IMG/VR virus record: IMGVR_UViG_3300035663_000127
Coordinates: 1-20,939 of that record
Source of the DNA: a virus
Reading direction: 5' to 3' (one strand)
DNA length: 20,939 bases
This document shows positions 6,686-13,530 of the stretch, piece by piece. The translations under genes and the position numbers were made by a program. The notes beneath the pieces are model-generated. The model did no database searches, was not told the origin of the DNA, and saw nothing but the letters and a program-made list of their open reading frames with translations. The number at the start of each line of letters is the position of its first letter. Within the stretch, counting starts at the first letter, position 1.

Positions 6686-7678
6686 TTACCCTACGTAAAC
6701 TACTTTCTGTGTCTGAGTAACTACGGTAGCCCCTTGAGTGAAAACACCCTTGAAGAAACGAGTTTCAGCATTGTTTGCAACTTTGTCAATTTGAATAAAA
6801 GAAAAATCAGAAGTTGCATCAGTTCCCCAGATAAGGTCTGACATACGACCAGCAATCATTGTGTTCTCAGGCAATGGAACAAAAGTAATCTTCACTCCTA
6901 AGAAATAATAGTTACCAGCATTGTCTACAGAAAACTTATCTCTGAAAGTTTGATCAGTATTGTAGATATTGATAAACTGCATATGGCTTTCTGGTGCATA
7001 AATTCTTAATTCACCTAGCATGCTTCCTTTCAACAATACGGTTGGGATTGCAGCATAAACCAATTTATATTCGTCCCAGATATTGGTAGCATCGATAGTT
7101 GTTCCAGCGATATTGAAAGCAGTTCCACCAGCACCATTATTGTAAATAAGATAAGAAAGGATTCCATCACACAAAGTTAAAGGCGCAGCAAGAGCATACG
7201 CTTTAGTTTCTGCAGTAATCATACCTCCAAGTGGGGCAGCAGCAACAGCAGCTTTAGTAGCAGTAGTCATTCCATTCCAGAAATTCATTTCAGCTTTTCT
7301 ACTCATTTTTGTAGCGTATGTTTCCATAACGATACGAACCCATTCTTGGTTGATACTTTCCCATGCACCAGAACGCATACCAGCAGAGAAACGTGTAAAA
7401 CGTAAATCTTCTGGGCACCACTCTTGGTAAGACATGTACTTACAAGGGCGAAGAATTCCATCATTAATAGTAATATCACCAGAAGGAGTTGGAACTCCGC
7501 ATACATAGGCTTGTAAATCTACATCTACTCCCATTTCGGTAATAATTGTTTCGGCTTTGATGTCAGTCAACAACCTTACTTTGTTTTCAGAAATAGTTTC
7601 ATTCTGAAATAATACTTCCATAAAGATTTCTTGGAACGCTGGTCCTACGAATTCTATTGGTGAATAATTAATTGCCAT
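6686..7678 (-). CDS. Major capsid protein (HK97-fold type)
   Basis: 330 residues. The N-terminal arm (IEFVGPAFQEIFMEVLFQNE) leads into Thr/Ile-rich strands and the E-loop region. Helical spine segments include the one around QEWVRIVMETYATKMSRKAE. An Ala/Gly-rich region follows. The C-terminal A-domain pattern (IYAPESHMQFINIYNTDQTF; FIQIDKVANNAETRFFKGVF, then TQGATVV) is characteristic of Bacteroidetes phage capsids. The position after protease, scaffold and small head proteins supports the call. The leader is very A/T-rich (aaattaaataaaaaataaaaa), as expected for a strongly translated gene in this phylum. No sign of an N-terminal delta domain; the protease/scaffold is encoded separately. Confidence 0.85.
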   Translation of the reverse strand: MAINYSPIEFVGPAFQEIFMEVLFQNETISENKVRLLTDIKAETIITEMGVDVDLQAYVCGVPTPSGDITINDGILRPCKYMSYQEWCPEDLRFTRFSAGMRSGAWESINQEWVRIVMETYATKMSRKAEMNFWNGMTTATKAAVAAAPLGGMITAETKAYALAAPLTLCDGILSYLIYNNGAGGTAFNIAGTTIDATNIWDEYKLVYAAIPTVLLKGSMLGELRIYAPESHMQFINIYNTDQTFRDKFSVDNAGNYYFLGVKITFVPLPENTMIAGRMSDLIWGTDATSDFSFIQIDKVANNAETRFFKGVFTQGATVVTQTQKVVYVG

Positions 7679-7712
7679 TTTTTATTTTTTATTTAATTTA
7701 ACATTTCATTTT

Positions 7713-8297
7713 TTATAGTATTCCGTAAGTCCATCCAAAAGGCTGTATCTTCTTCCAGTCAACTCCTTGACTAGGAGACCCGTAATACCTTGTATAGGAT
7801 TCATTCGCGGCAAGTTTACTTACAAACTTATAAAGTTCTAGGAATTCTGCCTTATCAGTCACATAAAGTTTTACCTTTCCAGGACTTATACGTTCAATAG
7901 CAGCTGGATCAAGTCCAAACTTTTTTATAATTGTATCAATGTCCTTTTGCATTTCTGATTTCTGTAATTTACTATCTGGATTCTCGTTCACCATCATCAT
8001 AGAAGGTTGCACTGGTTCTGCGTCAGAAACCTTTATAGAATTTTTATCAGCATACAGATACTTTCCATTTACCAATTTATATAGCTGGTAAGGTCTGCTT
8101 GGATCAATATCGTACATAGTTTTTATTCTGAACAATGCCTTATCTGTTCCTTGGGTTGAAGTGTACCAAAATTCAGTACCAGCCCTTAGCTTTGACCATA
8201 ATGCTTTCGATGTATATTCAGCTGGTGTGAATTTAACTACTGCGGCTTGTGCAGCACGTTTTCTGTCGAATTCTAATCTTTCTTTGTGATTAAACAT
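7713..8297 (-). CDS. Head-module protein with shared N-terminal tag, unknown function
   Basis: 194 residues, no named family recognised. Residues 4-20 (HKERLEFDRKRAAQAAV) match residues 3-20 of the preceding protein (PWKERLKLDRARDSQAAV) and, more loosely, the C-terminus of the protease/scaffold (PWSKRIKQDQAIKDLI). The rest has a small strand-rich region with many Tyr (about 42-85), a Met-rich linker (PSMMMVNENP), and an alpha/beta part with IIKKFGLDPAAIERI and KVKLYVTDKAEFLELYKF. It lies directly upstream of the capsid gene and overlaps the previous gene by 8 bases. Either an internal head protein delivered by the tag, or a decoration protein; the tag idea is inference. Confidence 0.6.
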   Translation of the reverse strand: MFNHKERLEFDRKRAAQAAVVKFTPAEYTSKALWSKLRAGTEFWYTSTQGTDKALFRIKTMYDIDPSRPYQLYKLVNGKYLYADKNSIKVSDAEPVQPSMMMVNENPDSKLQKSEMQKDIDTIIKKFGLDPAAIERISPGKVKLYVTDKAEFLELYKFVSKLAANESYTRYYGSPSQGVDWKKIQPFGWTYGIL

Positions 8298-8709
8298 AGT
8301 TATTTTCTGGTTTTCTTACTCCATTACCCCATAGGGTATAGAATGGTTTTTTTAAGTCTTTTTGTTTCTTTACGTATGCGTCATGCAATTTTTGTGCAGA
8401 TGCATATAGTTTCTTAGATAGTTGGTTAGTTTTATCCCAATTTTTATATGCGTCAGCAACTTTCTTTGAAGTAGCTTTAGTTTCTGGGGTTTGTAATCCA
8501 TTGGAATTTTGGTACATTACTTTCAGTTCAGCTTCTAAATTCTTATAATCTGACCATGCTTTATCCGCAGCGATAGCAGCTTTCTGATAGTCCTTTCCAG
8601 CAGTTTTTACATTTGGGGGCAAACCATTACTTGGAGGTCCAGAAAAGCTAACAGCTGCCTGAGAATCCCTTGCCCTATCCAATTTTAATCGTTCTTTCCA
8701 AGGCTGCAT
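8290..8709 (-). CDS. Helical head-module protein with shared N-terminal tag
   Basis: 139 residues, no named family recognised. After the N-terminal PWKERLKLDRARDSQAAV segment there is a Pro/Gly linker (GPPSNGLPPN). A long Lys/Ala-rich helical region follows (about 38-120, with KDYQKAAIAADKAWSDYKNL and KKLYASAQKLHDAYVKKQKD), likely coiled coil and strongly basic. The end is FYTLWGNGVRKPENNYV. A basic helical protein of this kind could sit inside the capsid near DNA. Its ATG lies three bases past the preceding stop codon. Function unknown. Confidence 0.6.
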   Translation of the reverse strand: MQPWKERLKLDRARDSQAAVSFSGPPSNGLPPNVKTAGKDYQKAAIAADKAWSDYKNLEAELKVMYQNSNGLQTPETKATSKKVADAYKNWDKTNQLSKKLYASAQKLHDAYVKKQKDLKKPFYTLWGNGVRKPENNYV

Positions 8710-8712
8710 GTC

Positions 8713-8910
8713 TTACTTCTTTTTAGGTTTAGCACTAGCTTTAGGTAGCTTTACTTTGTTCTCCAAAATCACAGAACCAAGCAATGACGGATTCTTTTTT
8801 ATAAAATGATCTGCCAATTCATCAGTTAATTGATCATTGGTGATTAGTGAGTTTGGACCATAAGGTCTAAAATCTACACCTTCCTTAATGGAATATTTCT
8901 TAGTTGCCAT
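8713..8910 (-). CDS. Small head-module protein, paralogue of 5617-5868
   Basis: 65 residues. The core KKYSIKEGVDFRPYGPNSLI, followed by TNDQLTDELADHFIKKNPSL, aligns by eye with the 83-residue protein before the portal gene. The tail is Lys-rich (LPKASAKPKKK). The start codon lies inside the end of the protease gene (11-base overlap), so it is coupled to it. A duplicated small gene with one copy after the protease and the other before the portal suggests related but separate jobs in head assembly. No family name can be given. Confidence 0.65.
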   Translation of the reverse strand: MATKKYSIKEGVDFRPYGPNSLITNDQLTDELADHFIKKNPSLLGSVILENKVKLPKASAKPKKK

Positions 8911-9481
8911 TTATCAAATCTTTTATAGCTTGATCTTGCTTAATTCTTTTTGACCATGGAGTGTCAGACTTTTGCTCTGCACCAGAAGAACCAACTATTC
9001 CACTATCTCCAATTACCAATGCTTTCATTGAATCAAACTCAGTTTTGATAGCAAGAACTTGTGCTTGTAATTCTGTCTTTTCACTTTCAGTTGAAGCAGT
9101 TAATTCAGCAATCTTAGCTTCCAATAATGCATTCTTTTCAGTAAGTTCAGTATTTGCAGCAATAGTTTCTTCAAGTTTCTTAGCCTCGTCTGCTGGTTCG
9201 TCTGTAGAAGCGGTTGGCATGATTAAGTCTGTAACTAATCCTTCTGTTACGATAATTCTTGTTCCATCATCAAAAACATACTCACCATCTGCTACTGGCA
9301 TTGTCATTTCTTCATCACTAAATACTGCAAGTTGTAGGGCAAGTTCACCATCGTGATAAATTTTGGTACCATCTTCAAGTACTGCCATCAATCCAACTAC
9401 GTTTCTTGTTGGGAATAAAGAAATTACCTTATTCATTAGTAATTCCAGTTTGCTTAGTTTGTTCGTTACTTCAGTATTCAT
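8900..9481 (-). CDS. Possible nested scaffold protein from an internal start
   Basis: Residue 220 of the protease ORF is an ATG (9481-9479) preceded by an A-rich stretch (aaatctaacaataacaaagaa), the usual initiation context in this window. It lies exactly at the linker between the protease domain and the scaffold-like part. A separate 193-residue product would equal the coiled-coil scaffold with its C-terminal motif, as with Nu3 inside the C gene of phage lambda. Inference from layout only. Confidence 0.4.
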   Translation of the reverse strand: MNTEVTNKLSKLELLMNKVISLFPTRNVVGLMAVLEDGTKIYHDGELALQLAVFSDEEMTMPVADGEYVFDDGTRIIVTEGLVTDLIMPTASTDEPADEAKKLEETIAANTELTEKNALLEAKIAELTASTESEKTELQAQVLAIKTEFDSMKALVIGDSGIVGSSGAEQKSDTPWSKRIKQDQAIKDLINGN

Positions 9482-10138
9482 TTCTTTGTTATTGTTAGAT
9501 TTATATTTTGCTAATATTAGGTCGGTATATACCGCTTTAATTTGTTTTTGACTTTCTAGATATCCAGTTGCGAAACCCATTTCAATAGCTTTTGCAGAAC
9601 CTAGATTTGTATCTTTTTTCATTAGATCATTAAGTTCAATCTTCTCATTCTCTTTTAGCTTTAGACCATTAGAATAGAAATCGAACATTTTGTTCTCAGA
9701 TGAACGGACTTCATTACTAACAGATTGAAGTTCATCAGCAGTTAATTTCATGCCAGTTAATTGTTCTGGACCTAGCCATGGATTGTGAATTACAAATTCA
9801 GCATTCTTAGATAGATACCTTTCTGAACCAGCCATGAATATTACCGTAGCAATACTATTTACCTTATAACCTTTTGTGATTATTTTTTTACCCGAGTTAA
9901 TTAACTGATCGTAGATATCGAAACCTTGTGAAACAGATCCTCCATTTGAACGAATTATTACTTCAATAACATCGGCATCTGCATTGGCAGCAAGGAATTC
10001 AGCGACCATATCACTACTTACAGATTTGTCTTGCAAACCTAAGTCTAGAGTTCTAGGATCAGGAGTTCCTATATTACCTTCTATTCTTAATGTAGCCTTA
10101 TTCATATTACAAATATATTGATTAAATTTATATTCCAA
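8900..10138 (-). CDS. ClpP-type prohead maturation protease fused to a scaffold-like C-terminus
   Basis: 412 residues from the upstream ATG. The protease domain (about 12-200) shows IIRSNGGSV (61-69), the nucleophile Ser in VNSIATVIFMAG (S95), His in FVIHNPW (H118) and a plausible third residue Asp in KKDTNLG (D176): the ClpP-like triad of phage head proteases. After an Asn/Lys linker (213-219), residues 220-412 hold a small strand-rich part and a Glu/Ala-rich coiled coil (about 320-375), and end in PWSKRIKQDQAIKDLI. The scaffold part would guide capsid assembly and then be cleaved. M12 (ATG 10105-10103) may be the true start, since a TAnnTTTG box lies four bases upstream of it. The gene follows the tape measure and opens the head block. 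Confidence 0.8.
   Translation of the reverse strand: MEYKFNQYICNMNKATLRIEGNIGTPDPRTLDLGLQDKSVSSDMVAEFLAANADADVIEVIIRSNGGSVSQGFDIYDQLINSGKKIITKGYKVNSIATVIFMAGSERYLSKNAEFVIHNPWLGPEQLTGMKLTADELQSVSNEVRSSENKMFDFYSNGLKLKENEKIELNDLMKKDTNLGSAKAIEMGFATGYLESQKQIKAVYTDLILAKYKSNNNKEMNTEVTNKLSKLELLMNKVISLFPTRNVVGLMAVLEDGTKIYHDGELALQLAVFSDEEMTMPVADGEYVFDDGTRIIVTEGLVTDLIMPTASTDEPADEAKKLEETIAANTELTEKNALLEAKIAELTASTESEKTELQAQVLAIKTEFDSMKALVIGDSGIVGSSGAEQKSDTPWSKRIKQDQAIKDLINGN
10110..10117 (-). promoter_or_regulatory. Candidate Bacteroidetes -7 box before the head block
   Basis: The minus strand reads TATATTTG, an exact TAnnTTTG match, four bases before the ATG at 10105. TTG lies 18 bases upstream at 10138-10136, a partial -33 element. 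It sits between the tape measure stop (10165) and the protease. If used, the transcript would be leaderless or nearly so and would start protein synthesis at M12. Confidence 0.4.
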
Positions 10139-10164
10139 TTATTTTTTGTTAAAGTTCAATTATT

Positions 10165-13100
10165 TTACCTCAAGGTTGCTTGATTCCTTGTCGTGATTAA
10201 ATTTGAATTCACCCTATTAATATCTGTCACCTTTGTTATAATCTGCAGATCGGCTATGGAATTAGCTATGTTCGCTGCTAACCTATCATTAGCTAAAGAT
10301 GATGAAACACTCTGGCTGATAGCATTAGTTGTAAAGCCCCCATCGGCTAGTCCAGTGAGCCCCATACTACTAAGCCTACCAACCCTTGTAGGTTCTATAA
10401 TATTTGATACAAAATTGGCAATTCTAGGAACCTTCAATGTCTTATGGTCAATTACATATTCGTCTTTGTGGTAAGTGTAATCTTTGGGTCCAAGTGCCAT
10501 ACTTACAGAACGTGGATCACCACTACCAGTATATCCACCCTTATCAAATGGTGGAGGTGGAGGTTGCTGGGCTGCGATAATACCAATTTGTGCGGCACCA
10601 GTAGCCGCTGCAATACCAGCAAGTATAGCACCAGCAAAAGGTACTGGGTTTGCAAATTGTGCTACTACTGCAGAAGCAGTTGATATAATTGCTTGTACAA
10701 TCTGAACCCCCTTATTGAAGTTGAATTGTTCTACATCAATTTCATATTTCTTTTTAGCTGCCTCTAATTCTAGCTTTTCAATTTGTTTTTGCTTTTGTTT
10801 TTGTGTAAGAGTTGAATTCTCAATAGCTTTCTTTTCTTCACCAAGAACCTTATCAATAGCATCTTTTGAATTATTGAATATAGAATTTACAGAATCAGCA
10901 AATGTAGTGGTGATTCCAGAAATTGTATTGGCTACCGTATTAAATGTTTCTATGAATTTATCTCCAAGAATTGGAGCAGTCTTTTTAGCTTTATTTAACT
11001 CGTCATTGAGTTCTATAATCTTTGTGGTGATAGCATCCAATTGATCTTGTTCTTCCTGGTCTATGAAACCATCTACGTCGAATAAGTCTTTTGATTGTGC
11101 TAGTATCTTCTGTTGGGTATCAATCTGAAGTTGTATTAAAGCCTTCGCTTTTTTATTCTCATCAAGTATTTCACGCTCAATAGCTAATCTTTTTAATTCA
11201 GCTTCTTTATTGATATCGATTATATTCCTTTCGAAAGTCTTAGCCCTGAAACCTTCTCGTTTCTTATCAGCCTCAGCTTCGTACTTATCTTGAATCTGTT
11301 TCTTTTCTTTCTCAAACTTTTCAGTAAGTTCTAATATCCTAGCATCTAAGATTTGTTGAGCATAGGTCTTCTCACTATTTTCTAATTTTGTATTTGTCTT
11401 GATAGCATCTAATTCTTGTTGTAAAGAAGTAACAAGCTGTGTATAAGATATTTTTAATGCTTCTTGTTCACGCTCTTGTTGACTTTTTATATTTTCAATT
11501 CTATCTTGAGTACTTTCCCTATTTAATTTTCTTTCAAAGTCATATAATTGTTGAAGAATTTCCTTTTCTTTATTCGCCGCATCCCTTTGTTTATCCCTTA
11601 ATTCTTTTAATCTATTTTCTCTTTCCTGATCTGTTTCCTGACCTTCTTTTATTGCAAATGCTGCGAATTGTTCTAGTATTATTTGTTGTTGCCTTGTATT
11701 ATCTTCATAATTTTTTCTGGCTTTGTCTTGTTCTATAATTAAGTTGTCACGTAATATTCTTGCATTCGTTATAGCTAAATCATTATTTTTTTTCCTCCTT
11801 TCAAATGCTAATGTCTCATCTGCATCTATACGTTTATTCCTAGCTATCTGGTAGGCATCAGACAATGCTTGTTCATCTCTAATTAATTGTTCTAGCTTTT
11901 CTTCTTGTAGCTTTGCTTGTATTTTTGCTTTGATACCTTCTATAACTCTTGCCTGTGCCGCTGCGACATCCTTTAAGAACGCTTCTTCATCACTTAAATT
12001 CTTAAGAGTGGTTCCATAAGTTTTATTGATTTCATTAATTAAATCTTTCCTTTCTTTTGAACCTTTGTTAGTATTTTTTAAAGCAGTGAATAATGCATTA
12101 GCTTTAGTTATCTGAATATCTTCTTGAATTGCAGCTTCTTTTATGGCAGCATTATAGGCTTTTTGCGCCTCTGTTAATTCTTTCTGAGCGTTCCTTTGTT
12201 TTATTAAATATGCAACAAGAATACCAATGGCAATTACAAATACACCAATACCAGTAGTTGCTAATGCAATTCTAAATGCTTTTAAAGCACCAGTAGAAGT
12301 TCCAACTACTGCAGTATAGATACCTTGCTGAATTGATGCTGCCTTTGTCTTTACCGTATTGAGTGTTGACAGAATTGCGCCTTTCTGTGCTGCAATATTT
12401 GCTACTTGTTGCGCTATTGATACACCCCTTAATGCCTTTTCTTGAACTATTTGTATTGCTGCATTTTCTCCAGTAACCTGATTCAATACATCCAATGAAT
12501 CTGTTACTGCATTGGCACTATCGAATGTATCATCTAATGCTTCTTTGGCTGGGTTCTTAGGTTCTCTATTTCCAAACTCGTCAACTTTACCAATTGCCTT
12601 GTCAATTTCAAATTGTGTTTCTCTTATAGCATCATTTGTCTTTTTATATTCTTCTGAATTTAAGTCTAAGGTCTTAGCTTGTTCTTTAAGTTTTTTAAGT
12701 TCATCATTCAATGAATCTAATGACCTAGTATTTTCTTTAGCCTCATCAGAGTTTTCTTCCATACCATCGGTCATCTTCTTTTGCTCTTGCCAAGCAAACT
12801 TGAAACCAATAGCAACCCTTTCTGTTTCTTCTTCTAATTCTTGTAACGCTTGAGCATTCGATATTATCTGTTGATCAACTGCAGAAGCACTATCACCAAA
12901 AGTATCTAACCCTTGTGCCGCATCGATTATTCCAGTTCCAAAACCACCAACTACCTTTCTTGATTTTTGTAGTTCTTGTTGTTGTTGTATTAATTCAACT
13001 TGATTTTTTTGAAGTGCCTCCTTTTGTGCTAATAATGGGGTGAGGACCTTTTTTAAAGCACCCTCGTAATCCCCAACAGAACCAGTATAGTTACCAGTAG

Positions 13101-13530
13101 CTTCTTGGAGTTCGTTCATCCTCTCCTTTATAGCTAGTGTCTGAGCCTCTAATGCTTTACCTTCTTCTGTTCCAAATCTTTGTTCTTTTGATAGAGCATT
13201 CAACTTTAATTTATTTGCCGAATACTGGGAACTCAATTTATCATAGCTACCTTCTAGTTGTTCATTAGCTTTAGCTTGATTTTCTACAAGTTTTTTATTT
13301 TTGTTGAATTGGTCATTCAGAACAGCAAGTTTCGTTTCTTGTTGTACCAATTGCTTATTAAGTTTTTCTCTTTCAGCTGCACCTAAGTCTTTACTCTTTA
13401 GTTTCTTATTCAAGTCTTCAACTTCAAACTTAGTTTCTTGAATCTGACCTTTAAGTTTTACAGCATTCTTTTCATACTGGCTAGTGTCCAGAGTTACTTC
13501 TACGATCGCTGATTTTTTTATAGCTGCCAT
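10165..13530 (-). CDS. Tail tape measure protein
   Basis: 1121 residues, the longest gene here. The N-terminal third is an almost unbroken Lys/Glu/Gln-rich coiled coil. A membrane-like helix lies at about 418-441 (TTGIGVFVIAIGILVAYLIK), followed by a second long coiled coil. Near 940-993 is an Ala/Ile/Gly-rich hydrophobic stretch (FAGAILAGIAAATGAAQIGI), then QQPPPPPFDKGGYTG and DEYVIDHKTLKVPRIANFV, the usual C-terminal signature of tape measures. The protein sets tail length and is thought to help DNA cross the membrane. At roughly 0.15 nm per residue the tail would be near 170 nm. The ATG overlaps the previous stop as TAATG. Non-contractile versus contractile tail: no sheath gene is seen, so a siphovirus is likely. 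Confidence 0.85.
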   Translation of the reverse strand: MAAIKKSAIVEVTLDTSQYEKNAVKLKGQIQETKFEVEDLNKKLKSKDLGAAEREKLNKQLVQQETKLAVLNDQFNKNKKLVENQAKANEQLEGSYDKLSSQYSANKLKLNALSKEQRFGTEEGKALEAQTLAIKERMNELQEATGNYTGSVGDYEGALKKVLTPLLAQKEALQKNQVELIQQQQELQKSRKVVGGFGTGIIDAAQGLDTFGDSASAVDQQIISNAQALQELEEETERVAIGFKFAWQEQKKMTDGMEENSDEAKENTRSLDSLNDELKKLKEQAKTLDLNSEEYKKTNDAIRETQFEIDKAIGKVDEFGNREPKNPAKEALDDTFDSANAVTDSLDVLNQVTGENAAIQIVQEKALRGVSIAQQVANIAAQKGAILSTLNTVKTKAASIQQGIYTAVVGTSTGALKAFRIALATTGIGVFVIAIGILVAYLIKQRNAQKELTEAQKAYNAAIKEAAIQEDIQITKANALFTALKNTNKGSKERKDLINEINKTYGTTLKNLSDEEAFLKDVAAAQARVIEGIKAKIQAKLQEEKLEQLIRDEQALSDAYQIARNKRIDADETLAFERRKKNNDLAITNARILRDNLIIEQDKARKNYEDNTRQQQIILEQFAAFAIKEGQETDQERENRLKELRDKQRDAANKEKEILQQLYDFERKLNRESTQDRIENIKSQQEREQEALKISYTQLVTSLQQELDAIKTNTKLENSEKTYAQQILDARILELTEKFEKEKKQIQDKYEAEADKKREGFRAKTFERNIIDINKEAELKRLAIEREILDENKKAKALIQLQIDTQQKILAQSKDLFDVDGFIDQEEQDQLDAITTKIIELNDELNKAKKTAPILGDKFIETFNTVANTISGITTTFADSVNSIFNNSKDAIDKVLGEEKKAIENSTLTQKQKQKQIEKLELEAAKKKYEIDVEQFNFNKGVQIVQAIISTASAVVAQFANPVPFAGAILAGIAAATGAAQIGIIAAQQPPPPPFDKGGYTGSGDPRSVSMALGPKDYTYHKDEYVIDHKTLKVPRIANFVSNIIEPTRVGRLSSMGLTGLADGGFTTNAISQSVSSSLANDRLAANIANSIADLQIITKVTDINRVNSNLITTRNQATLR

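Noticed and set aside
8961-9356. 131-codon plus-strand ORF opposite the protease/scaffold gene
   Set aside because: It is Ser/Ala/Val-rich sequence antisense to the Glu/Ala-rich coiled coil, with no credible start context.
12512-12853. 113-codon plus-strand ORF inside the tape measure gene
   Set aside because: Antisense shadow of coiled-coil sequence, as are the plus-strand ORFs at 10484-10705, 10715-11044 and 11439-11738.
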